From positions 86,722,215 to 86,786,214 of the forward strand of contig NC_133896.1 of the NCBI RefSeq assembly GCF_964199755.1: a DNA stretch of 64,000 nucleotides, written 5' to 3'. Positions 40,681-52,400 of this stretch are shown here, piece by piece. Source of the DNA: Larus michahellis (Eukaryota; Chordata; Aves; Charadriiformes; Laridae). The stretch's first letter is position 1. Each line of letters opens with the position of its first letter. A program made the position numbers and the translations under genes. The notes under the pieces were generated by a model. That model was not told where the DNA came from, ran no database searches, and saw nothing but the letters and a program-made list of their open reading frames with translations.

Positions 40681-43600
40681 AAGGCATATCTATTCAGATT
40701 CTTGAGCAAGTACTGCTTGAAAATGCAGTATTGTGTATTTGTACTGCTGTTTTCTTGTTATTTTTTTTTTAAATTTGTACAGCCCTTTTGTCCTTAGGGA
40801 AAAGACTTCATTATCATTATTACAGTTCCCCAAAAGTTATCCTTTAGACAACTTGATCAATCTTCTTCGTAAGAAGCACTGTCAAAGTGAACTTGTTTTT
40901 CCTCACTTCTAGATGTATTGTTCACCACAAAGAGAATTTTAAGTGCTGCCTAGAAATGCTGACTAATTGCTTACTTTTCAGGACATGTTTTAAATCAAGT
41001 GACTCTATAGAGTTACCTTAATTGTTAAACTCTTGTAAAGCTTTTGAGTTGTAAAGGTTTTTAGTTAATGAATAGAATTAGAGTACAAAGAGCTACAACA
41101 CTTTTTATGACAGCTGAAGTTGATTTCTGGATGAAGTACTTTGCATGTTTGGGAAGATCTTCAGATTTAACGCATACCCCCTCCCCCAGCAGACTTTTCT
41201 CTTATTTTTTTCATGCAAAACCTTTGCAGGGAAGACATGTATTTTCGTTCTTTATGGACCTACTTCTTTTGTGTCTTTGAAAGTTGGAAAATTGCATCTA
41301 AGCATGTTAAGCACAAAAGTGATTGTAGTAACAGGCCTTATATCTGCACATTATAACACAAGATTCATGGGAACTGGTAGTATTTGTTGCTGACTGGTAG
41401 ATGTTAAACAACAATATAAGGAAAGGAAAATGGACAGTTCTAATAACAGTTATGGTATTTTTGATTTGGGGAAAACATTTTAAAAATGAAAAAATTCAGA
41501 ATTTCTTTGTAAATTCACCCATTCAGTGAAGGGGTTTTTGTTTGCATGCCAGTCAGTATTATATAAAATGGCACCTTGGATGTAAATTCCCAAAATAATG
41601 TAAATAACTGAAGGCTTTGCTTCATAGCTTCTCTTGCTTGATGCCACCTTTCCCTTGAGCAGATTGCTTCTGGCTGAAAATCTTTCTGCTGCTCCTCTGC
41701 TGATACAAACATATTTCACAGGCAGCAGATTAGTGTACTCAGCTTGTTGTTTGCTATGTACCCTGGCTTGTGCAGTAAGGAGTTAATTTTGAGATTTTAT
41801 AGGCGACTTACACGCAAGTGTTAAACTGATAGGAAATCTGCAGACTGCTGTGGTGTTGGCACATAGATTTATAAGGTGTATTTAATCTTTCTTCACCTAA
41901 GAAGGTGAACAACATCAGAAGATGATGTTGGTTGCAAATACATCACTGAATTCTGGTAACAGCTAGTATATTAAACAAACTGAAAGGTATTTTTCAGTGA
42001 CTTAATGAAGCTAACATGAAAGATAGCAGTAGTGTTGCACAGGTTGTCCTGATGACATCAGGAGTGGCCTGCCTTGGCTCTTGAGCTGCATGTAACTCTT
42101 GGAAGATCTAAAATGCAGCAACAGTGTCGCTAGTAGCTGGATGATCCTAGCGCAGGGACTGTTGGATGACCTGAATCACTACGTATGGGACACTACAAAT
42201 CCGTGAAGATTGCCTAGGCCAGGATTATACTGCATGATTCAAAACCCAGCAGCATGCAAAACAGCGCTTCATTCTGCAAGAGATGGCTAGCGTGGCATTT
42301 GAAATGTACTTGCTGTCTTCTGCACCAGACCTACTATAACTTCCACTGCTTCTGAAGTATAAGGTGTTCAGGGTTTGGCTCTTGATCCTCTGAAGATCTT
42401 CATGGATTCTGGGAACAAGATCAGACACTATTCACTTACTGTAATAGCGTTGAATATTAACTTTTGGTTAATATTCAAACCCAAAGGATTTGGGTTTGTT
42501 TTAATTTAATCTCATTGACCGTCTGTTCATTTTGAAAGGTTCTTTCAAAAAACTTTGCAAGGTTGTTTGAGATTTGTCATATATGGTTCATGTGATGCTG
42601 GTTTCCAGTCCACTGCTAGAATATTTCCATCTAGATGCCAGAATTGTCAAGGTGTCATTTTATTGCACAGCTCAAAATGTTAATTTCTTTCTCCTCCTCT
42701 CTTTTTGCCTCATCTGAAGGAGGAGGTGAAGGAAGGTAACCAGAAACCCACATATTTAAAGCAGAGTGAAGGCTTGCAGAGGTGACCTCTCTTGTAAATC
42801 TTGCTGTGCTGGTTTTAGATGTTACTGCCAGTGACTGCCTATCCTCACCCTACTGCCAGAGGTTGCCAGGAACTCAGAGGAATGTATTCACTAATATATT
42901 TTCTTTAATTTTCAGGCATTTTACATAGTTTTCTCTTTGTGGACGGAGATGTGAGAGATTTGGCTTGCTAGAAATCAAATTAGAGTGCACAGAATTGATA
43001 TGTGCAGGACAAACATTTTTCTTATAGGCTCAGATGTGTTAAAGTTGTAGATACTTTTAGCTGTAGGCAAGTTTGAAAATAGCCTTTCATCCCTACCTCC
43101 TTCGTTCAGTGCTTGGGCTAGAAAACAAGACTGTGGACTGGATCAGTGGAGGGCTGTGCTTTCCCTTCTGCCTGCTTTCCTGTGAATAAGCTAGTAGCAT
43201 CTTGAAACACCACAGAGTTGTAAAAACACTAAATTCATTGGCTTTTTTTCACTTTGTGTCTTCAGTTTTGGACTTGTTCTGGTGAGGCGTGTGAATATGG
43301 TATGTTAAATGATAGTCTGATGACAACTTAAGGTAACATCTAAGAGGATGATCTGGCCTGTCCCCTAACGCATACCTCAGTGCTGCAGTGATGAGGGTGA
43401 TAAGAATTAATAAACTTTATGCCACTTGTTGTTAAGTATTAATGTATACTTCAGATATTTGCATGCAGTGTTTGTTTAATAAGTTAGACCTAAGTATTTA
43501 AACCGAGATAGTAATTTCTGGTCTGTGTGAATAACCTCTGGTGATGAGTCTTTGGGCATGCTTCTGTCTATCTGCATTTTCAGTCCCTGCAATTATAACT

Positions 43601-45822
43601 TAGCATCTAAGTCTAGACTATGAAAACCTGTTGTATTTAAAGAAATAAATTGTGAACAAACAAGTTTTCACTAACAACATTTTGAATGAGGCTTTAGGCT
43701 GAGTGAACAGAAGGAAAATGATTTTTAAAATCATGATTTTAGACTTCTGGTAAGCATTACTAGCTATATGTTAATTAAAAATGTTTGTTCACACACCTTT
43801 AAAAATTAAAATAATCCTAAGACAACTTTTAATAACTATTAACAGGAACACAAAGGAGTCATATTAATTCACAGCAGAGAGTTATAACCTGATATATTGT
43901 TAGTTCTGCATTCTTGCTTGAGAAGTTCAAAGTAGCATTGCTGTTAAGGAAGCAGAATGCCTTTAAAGGAACATCTGTGCTATTTCTGGGGAAGGGACCA
44001 AACAAATAATCCTCCTCTCCCCCCAAATACAATTTGCATAACTTGGCGGTGATTGTCAGGAAATCCTTGCTTCTGAGTCCATGACATCTAGTAAGACTTG
44101 TAGGAGAGAGCTTTTGATTGCTTACTAAAACTGAGTCAGCTTATTAATTGCAAATTGCCACAATAAATTATTTTTTTACTTCATCATAGGGAAAAGTTTT
44201 GTTTGTAATCTCTTTACTATTTCAAGGCAGGATATTTTAGTGGGGACTTTCTCAGAAATGACGATGAGCCTTACAGACAGTGTGTGTTAAAGCAGATCTG
44301 CACCAGAAGAAATTAGTTGGCAAAATCAGCCTTTAGCAAATACAGCTCACTGCAGTGTGGTTTAAAGTTTCTTCATTCATCCTGCGACCATCTTCTTCCC
44401 TTTCTAAGTAAGCTCCACTGTCAAAAACACACTTTCTGCCATAAACTGAGATTATACTCTCGGTTCTTGCTGCGATGTATTGGCCAACCCATTGTACAGC
44501 CCACAAGTGCATTTGCAGCAGAAATGTATAATGTAGACTCAGCCCGAGTTGTAGTTGATAAGAGGATCATGGTAGTGTCTGGCCTTATCGTTAACGAGTC
44601 TCCTTGTTCATGGGCTTGTGGAGTGTGCAGATGGAAGGAGGAATGAACGGAGGGAAAAGTCTTATGGTTTTCTTCATTTAAAATCAAGACAGGGTTAGTT
44701 GGTTGTGGGTTGGGTTTCCACCCCAGTGTTTTGGGTAGTGGCTGAAATGTGTCCATTTTAGAGTTTAAAGTTTGGTCCGAACTTTAGACCAAAGTTTTTG
44801 ATCTAGGCATTGTAGAAAATGGAGCAGAAAAGTGCCTTTGTTCCTGTGGAAGAAGTTGATTGTTGGATTTATGTTGACAAAAAAGATTGATTTATGGCTC
44901 ACTTCTTGAAGAAAGCTGATAAATCCACTTGCTAGCATGATTTGAAACAGACCGATAATATTTTTTAAATAAACTATGGATTAAGTTTGTTTTAAAAATG
45001 AAAATCATAGCACTCAACTGGATGAAGGTTCAGCATGATTAACAAAGAAAAAAGTCTATAGAAGAACCATCTTTATTTGGCTGTGTTCCTGGAAAAAATA
45101 AGACTATCCCTGTGGAGAATGAGTGTATTTCAGTACTGTCTTCTCTGTAGAGTTGTCAGATAAAATGTCACGGGATAATACATTGTACAGAGGATGTCAA
45201 GCATATGCGGTTTTTACAGTGCAGCTAGTAAGAAAGGAGGACATACCAGGGACATAAATTGTGAGGCAGTCTAATAAAATACCTAAATAAGCATTTCTAG
45301 AATTTGTGCAGTGACCCCAGGACGGGAGGTGGTTCACATTACAGTCAGCATGCCAGGATTGTTAGTTGGGCCTGTATCTGAGGCGGTATAATTCTACTGT
45401 TTCAGGATCTGTGTATGAAGGACCTGAAAATGAGCTGAGCAAAGCAGAAGTTAATGCCTTGGATTTCTGCTCGATGCTTGGAGATTTATTCCTTTTAACT
45501 CTTCGTTGTATTACTGTAGCCTCTCTGTCGAGTTTCTGGTCTGTCTTCCAGGCGGTTTTTAAAACATCAGGCCCAGTTGTGGTGTTTCATAATAAAAGAA
45601 AGCAATAGAAAAACCTGAGCCTTGTCTGTGGGCGCAGAGTCACTTCAGATGGGCCAGTGATGCCGTTCCACAGTAATACTCTAGATTTTAAATTGTGTGC
45701 TTTAAATGCATATGTGTGGGTGAGGATGTATATGTAATATGTATTTGTGGTGTCTGTGTCTAGTTAGTTGTATCATATACTTGAAACATGCTAATTGTGT
45801 TGTACCGTAAAACCTAAAAAGA

Positions 45823-45890
45823 CTAACCAACCAACGCCCAAACCATCCTCCCCACCTCATAAAAAAAACCCCAAAAACCCAAACCCCCAT
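45823..45890. repeat. A/C-rich low-complexity tract
   Basis: ACCAACCAACGCCCAAACC-type sequence followed by A8, CCCC, A5, CCC, AAA and CCCCC. It has the same composition class as 38821-38935. Confidence 0.75.
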
Positions 45891-45997
45891 AAATGTGGAA
45901 ACCGTTTTTTCCTTGGACTGATGAGTAGAAATATAAATAATAGTAACACATTTTCTGGACCTTAATGCTTTAATTAGAATCCTTCATAATATCACTC

Positions 45998-46032
45998 TTT
46001 TTTTTTTTTTTTTTTTTGGAAAAAAAAAAAAA
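45998..46032. repeat. Inverted homopolymer repeat T20-GG-A13
   Basis: Twenty T (45998-46017), GG, then thirteen A (46020-46032). The two arms are perfectly complementary over 13 bp with only GG between them, so the transcript could form an A-U hairpin if a loop opens. It may reflect two homopolymer tails placed head to head. Confidence 0.85.
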
Positions 46033-47533
46033 GGCAGCATCCGTTCTGGGTCTCTGTCTTCCCCCTGCCTCCTTTCTTTCCCCAGGGTTGTTTAACACAT
46101 ACTTTACATTTTCATTTCTCATGGGAACCTTGTCATTTCTCACTTTTACATCTTAATTCCATGTTTCAGCATAAAGTATTACTTGTATTAAGTTTTCTCT
46201 GTCACTTCAAGCTAGAAGTGGTAAAGATAGGAGATTATGCAACTAAGAGCACTGTTAAATCGGAGAGCTTTTTTTCTAAATAAATCTATGTAAGTGTGAA
46301 ATTTATTTTTCTTATTTAAAGGATAAGTATTATCTCTGCTGTGGCAGGTTGTTTAAAATTATCCTAAAATTAAAGAAAGCTGTCTTGCAAATAAAGCTTG
46401 CATGATTCTTTTCCTGTGTATTGTAGTGATGCATAGAAATATCTTCAATTCTCAAGTAGAAGGTTCTTTTACTAAAAATGCATTTATTTGTTGTAGAATA
46501 GAAGTGTATCATATCATTGTCTAACTTTTAGGTTAAACTCTGGCAAACTTCTGAGTAAGCTGAAATAAAAGGTGATATTTTGATATTTCTGTTTTATTTT
46601 CAGCATGCATTTTTCTTGTGTACATTAAAAAAAATCTTTCTGTTAAGTACATGTTTAGATCTAGATATAAGCATGGTTAGTCTGAGGTAAAAATTAAGGG
46701 GGGGGATTGCTCAAGAGGTACACGCTGTTTATAAACTAGCGGGCTCCTGTAGGTCTGAAACTGCGTGAAGATCTTGGAAGAAAGCTTTCAGATGTGTAAA
46801 ACAAAACTTGCCTGTTTCTTACTGTAAACACTTGAAATAAATATGATGGTGCTTGAGTAGTTGGTAACAATCCAGAGTTGTCCGGTTTTATTGTGCCTGT
46901 GTTATGTTGGTAAACCGTTGCTTCACCTGATCATGAGATCTCACACAAATGTTCTGTTAACTGTATTAAGTACAGGTTGTGTGTTGATTTTACTGTGCTT
47001 TCCTGATTAAATAATTTGTCGTTTTATTGCGATAGCCTGACATGCTATTTTAAACAGAGTTTAATGATGTGCTTATTGTGGCCAGAAGTAATGGCTGGAG
47101 GTTCTGACTGCAAATTTCTGTTGGCCCCCAGACATGCATAAAAGTAGTTGCTTGACTGAGGATAAGGATTGCTGGATGTGGTGTTCAAGCCAGCACTCAG
47201 CGTTGAGCTGGCAGGCGCAGAACGACTTGGCTAAGCAGTCAATAGTGAAACCAGAGATTTGTTTTAGTAAAGGTCTGATCGCTGCTCATAACCACTAAAA
47301 GCTTTAGCATTAAATAAATTATATAGTCCTAATCAACGTTTTATAGCTACAAACCAAATTTGGATTTAAAGAGATGGATACTACGAAAGCATGAAAGTAC
47401 AATGTGTTCTTGAGGTTTGACAGAAATTTGTTACTTAACTAGAGAAGAATTGTCTCTTTGCATAAAAATGTTGTTCTATTTCAAAGCATAAATGAGACTC
47501 AGAAAACTGTGAGTTCCTAACCAGACTTCTTTA

Positions 47534-47590
47534 TAGAATCATAGAATGGCTCGAGTTGGAAGGGACCTTAAAGAGTTCCAACCCCCTCAT
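47534..47590 (-). mobile_element. CR1 LINE 3'-end stub, antisense
   Basis: AGAATCATAGAATGGCTCGA followed by GTTGGAAGGGACCTTAAAGA is the reverse complement of the CR1 3' terminus, including the terminal ATTCTATGATTCTAT-type repeat. Only about 55 bp remain, a severely 5'-truncated insertion. Its inner end lies in a local tandem duplication. Confidence 0.85.
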
Positions 47591-47647
47591 CTATATATTA
47601 ATACAGTATAGAGTTCTAGTTCCAACCCTCTCATCTATATATTAATA
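47575..47647. repeat. Tandem duplication, 44-bp period, overlapping the CR1 stub
   Basis: The 29-bp units at 47575-47603 and 47619-47647 (GTTCCAACCC.CTCATCTATA..) differ at one base. The first unit starts inside the CR1 3' stub, so the duplication happened after or together with the insertion. Confidence 0.9.
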
Positions 47648-48967
47648 TATTTGTTTTGGCCTTGCTAAAACTGGTGAAATGTCATGGGTTTATGTAACCA
47701 GAGCACTTTGCCCACTGTTTAGTAAGTAGCTGAAGGGCAGTCTTGTTGATAACTGTGAGACATAGAGAGGGGCTCTTTGCTCCCAGTCCTAAGTTCCCCA
47801 GCCTGGAGCAGATTCCCTGTGAACTGCCCATGGCCCTGTTGTTGCATGTTCAGTCTTCTCTGTATCCCCCTTCATATAAAACGGATGCTACGAGCTGATC
47901 TCACACAGCTAATTAGCTAATGAAAGTTAAAAAAGGAAAATCCATGTCAGAACATAGAGGATTTCTATGCATCAGCTTTTGAATGTCCAGCAGGACGTAC
48001 CTGAAATGGAGCCAAGCAATGACTGTAAGAAAGGCTCAGTGATTTTTGAGTTTTGATAGGCTTTATGGTCATCTGGAGGCTGTACAGAGACAGAAGTCTT
48101 CACATTTTCTTCAGTGAGAATAGGATTACAGATGCCAAAGGGCCACCCGTGCAACAGGGTGGGAAGATTAGGATTTTTGAGTTCTGGTTCCTATTTAAGT
48201 TCTTTGTCTCTGTCACTCTTCTCCTTTTGAAGCCTGGCCCTCTGCAAACAACTGCTAGTAATCTGAAGTTGAAATCTTAAGAGCTGAATTTCTCATGTGG
48301 CTGTGAAAGTATTAGTTGTCTTCTGTGATTCTCCAAAACACACAACATGAGACAGACTGTGGATTTGCATAGTTTGGGACTCTTCCCCCCACCCACCTGA
48401 ATGGTTTGTAAAATCTCCCAAAGCATCTTGCCCATTCCCTTCATCCTCTTTATAAATGACATATTAAAAGCTTCCTTAGAGAATTTGACATGTGGCACCC
48501 TAGAAATACATAACCTCAGCCAAAACTTTGAATAAAGAGATGTGACTTTGTAAAGATGGTAGACTACATTATGTTCATCCACATGTGCATGCATGTGGTG
48601 TTGACATATATGTGTGCGTATGCATATTTTATCTGTAGAGTTCACCAGTGTAAATATTAACAGTATATACACCAAATGATCTACAAATAAGAAATGCCTG
48701 AAGTCTGTAACAGAAGTTGACCCATTAAAAACTGAATGGAGTTACAGAAAAACTCATTTTGGCTGTAGATCTTTCTGTGGCTAAAGCCTTCAGACTTTTA
48801 TCTGGTGACCCTCATAAGCATGTGTTACTTGTGACTACTCTGTTGATCTTGACAGGAGTGCTCATTCAAAATTAAAAACGTTCCTGAACATTTTGTAGGA
48901 CCCTGGCTGAATACTTACTTAGCAGTTCGTGGTCCTGGGGCTAAGAGATTGAAGTAGGTCTCAGTAA

Positions 48968-48987
48968 TTTTTTTTTTTTTTTTTTTT
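48968..48987. repeat. T20 homopolymer
   Basis: Twenty consecutive T. No flanking retroposed gene or SINE body was recognised, so a retroposon-tail origin is not shown. Confidence 0.9.
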
Positions 48988-49470
48988 GGGGATGAGAATA
49001 TGGAGGAGAGAGAAACTTTAAGATTCTCTAAAAGTAACTTTATGAAAATGAGAAGTAAAATTTGTCCTATTGGAGAAAGCTACCTGACAGCTCTTTTATA
49101 GACTAGCAGAAGTCCTATATTTAAAACTAGACAAAAGGAAAGAAAGCGATCCTGAAAATTAAATAGGTCTAAAGAGTACACTCCTGAAATCAAGTAGAAG
49201 GTCATCTATGGTAGTTACTTGTTACTTAAACCTTGACTTGAGTGCTGCCTGTCGTATTACAGATTAAGAAGTCTAATCTTAGGCTCCTGCTCATGAACTG
49301 TTTGGCATAAGACTCTTCTATTGTTGATTTCCAAGACTGAGTTTGTTTAGGGATTGTCATTCCTGAATTCACAATTGCCTGCTCAAGTAAGAAAAAAATT
49401 TTCTTTTGTGCCAATGAAAGAATCTGCAGAGCCAGTTAGCTATAAAGTAAATTTATGAAGTGAATCTATT

Positions 49471-49487
49471 AAAAAAAAAAAAAAAAA
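49471..49487. repeat. A17 homopolymer
   Basis: Seventeen consecutive A, about 480 bp from the T20 run. No recognisable retroposon body lies between them. Confidence 0.9.
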
Positions 49488-52400
49488 TTCCTTTTTGTAC
49501 TAATGGAAAAGTCAGTAGCATTCTGAAAATAGTTGTACTCAGTGACATTTCTGCATTAAAAATTATAGTTAAAAGCAAGTATTTGCATTTTGGAGGAAGA
49601 TGAGACTTTTTAAAAAACATGTATTTATCAAGATTATCTAATTGTGCCTTTTTTCTTCTCTCTCTCTCTCCCTCTTCACAAGATTTCCCCCCACCATGTA
49701 CGCCGTGCACTTTTCCGACTTTCAATTTTCCAAGTATGCTTTACATTCAACTTTTCGAGGGAATGTATATAATGTAAACATTAAGCATATCCTCTGGGCC
49801 TGTGGCTTTTAAGTGTTTTTCTTTCTGAAGTTCTGTTTTCCGAAGTGTCTTAAAGATGGTTCTTAGAATCTGTCTTGTGAACTGCCTGGTTTTTCAGGCT
49901 GGCTTGTTGTGGTCGACCGTGAAGCTTGGACAGATAAAATCACAGCGTTAATTGTTATTTTGCCATAGCAGTGTTGAGTATGCTGCTTATGTAGAGAACA
50001 GTGTTTTTGCACAGAGAGTTTGTGGCATTCCAGTGTCCAGACTTGGATCGATTGTTTTCTTAGTGCAGGACCTAGATGCTATATAAAACTTCTTTTCAGG
50101 AGCTGCTGAATATTAATTTCAAATGTTTTCCCTTGAGATGGTAAAGGATATGAGTAAGCTTACTGTATGTGTTTTTTTTCTGTTAAATAAGGAAAGACTA
50201 AAATCACGTTTAAAACAGTGTAAAGGATGACTGCTCTCTCCTATGTAAGTATACGCCAAATCTGGTTAATAAAACGGAGTTTTCATGATAATTTAAGAAA
50301 TGCACAAACTAGGTCGTGAGAACAAGTATGAGATCCATTTTATACTTGATAGTTTTTGTTATTTTTAGTGAAAAGAATGGCTGCGTTTTGCTCTTGTCTG
50401 TGCATCTTCCTAGCAAATGTATTGTTCTGGTGAAGCATGAAACTTGCCTTTTTTATTGTTCTCTGGTGCTCCCAGATAAGTTTCCTTTAGTGTGACCATG
50501 GTCAAAAAGTTCACATGAACGTAAGACACAGCTTGTCAAACATATGTTCAAGTGAGTGCTTGACTAATGTTTTTCTGATGGAAAAGTTCTGGCTCCTTTT
50601 TTTAGAAACAATAAGAAAAATCTATGGGAACAGTTAGCCTTTTTATGACTGACTTTGAAGACGTTACATGACTTGTTTCTTCATTTCAGCCTGTCCCTCT
50701 GGAATTATGAACTCACTAAGTTCTGGCATCTATTTTCTCAATACTGTCGAGAGCTGTGTATTAATCGTCACAGAGATAGTTTGTTGTTCTCTTTGTGTGG
50801 CTAACTGTATAGTTGTCAGTCTTTAAAAAAAATATAATTTTAATGCTCCAAAATCATAAAATGGCATGAACAATTGCTGTATCCAGGGACTCAACAAAAA
50901 AGTCGTAGGCAAACTATGTACAGAATAAAGCTTTTAGCCTTAAATAGTGTTATTTCACCTAGAATTACCCTGTTTTGCATAACTGAAGACAACACTGTTT
51001 TAAGGTAGTTCTGTTTCTATGTACAACAAGAAATCATCTAAGTTAATAAAGTGGTAGTTTATGGCCTGGTGCAATCTCCACTAGACATTTGTAGGCTGAG
51101 TTATGCAAGTCACATGCCCTGTTATATAGCTAATTTGATTACAACACCTTACTCAGCATTTCAGCAATAAGAACTGTTGACGAGAATGGCCGTGCCCAAT
51201 TTTATTTCAGAGCTGAAGTGTCTTATTTATCCAAGACCTCTTTTCATGTGTAGATTTGTTACCCTTTTTAGGATTCAGGGTGCTTGAAGTTCTTCTCAAA
51301 ACCCTAAATTCTCTGTGGTCAGCCAGGGAATTCAGAGATAGTAGTGGGCATGGATAGCATTCTGATTTGGGGCATAGAGTTGCCCTTCAGCAAGGGTAAC
51401 TGTGGTTTAATAGTGGAAGAGTTCTTTCAGAAGTGGGCTCTTTCAGAATTCAGTTTTGGTTTAGTATTTGTCTCTTTTTCACAGGTTTGATAGAATTTTA
51501 AGTTTGCCTAGCACTATGCTAACTGCTGAACTGGGAAGGTGTGACAGTGGAGTAGAAAGATAGGAGGTTCTAACTTAAATAAAAATGACTGGTACTGAGG
51601 ACTATGTGGCTTGATAAAGTGTCTTCCACAAAAACACATGAACACCAGGCTCTGTTTTTTCTCCTTTCTACCACTTCTTTGCAACCAAAATGTTTTACTA
51701 TTATTCCTCTTCTCCAAAGCAGAGTTGGTTTCACATATCATAAAAGGAAGCAAACTTTTTTTTTGTTTTGCCAATCACTTTTTTTAAGAGTTCCTCTGCT
51801 TTTTCAGCCTTTAATCTGCATTGTAGTGTTGTGTCTGTGTCACTCTTGACGTGTTTCAGAGCGCATTGGATGAATTTGTTTAGAGAAGCAGTTATTTTAT
51901 TTTCCTTTGTGTCTCTTCAGAAGCATAAGAGTGGGCAAAATGTGTCAGCAGAAGTAAGCTGAATGATCCCACAGACAAACTCTTGTTGCTGCCAGAATAA
52001 AAATACCGTTCAATTGAATTGACATTTTAATGGTAAGACTCTGTGTATTCAGTTATGAAATTGCCTTCCCCAGTCTGTGACAGTTTCCAAGGTGACTGTG
52101 AGTGGGGTAAATGTACTGGGATGTTTGTTCCTATATAAAGATTTAGGTGGGTGCCTTTTTTATATATAATTAGCTTCTTTTTGCATAGAAACACTTAAGT
52201 AGAATACTGTGTGATTTGTGGAATGATTGTGCGAATAATGTGTGCACAAACACAGGGAAATGGTAGCTGCTAGGTTGGAACCAAAGTCTGCTTGGAGGCA
52301 TCTGTTGTCTTGTGCACTTGGTTGGTGGGTAGAGGTTGTGTGTGTGCCTGTGGCACCGAGCTGCTTGACTCACTCTTTCTAGTTGAGTAGAACTGCCTCA

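Larger units (their letters stand above)
37204..47533 (+). other. LRP6: LRP6 intron 2, first part
   Basis: The intron begins GTAAGTC. The DNA is AT-rich with simple-sequence tracts (38820-38935 A/C-rich, 40663-40680 G tract, 45823-45890 A/C-rich, 45998-46032 T/A inverted repeat). Open frames are short and unrecognisable. No exon matching LRP6 propeller sequence and no known gene was seen. Confidence 0.8.

Noticed and set aside
49695-49811. Short ORF with a perfect CCACC-ATG context after a CT run and CACAAG
   Set aside because: Only 38 codons with no recognisable sequence. The Kozak match and pyrimidine tract are both likely by chance.
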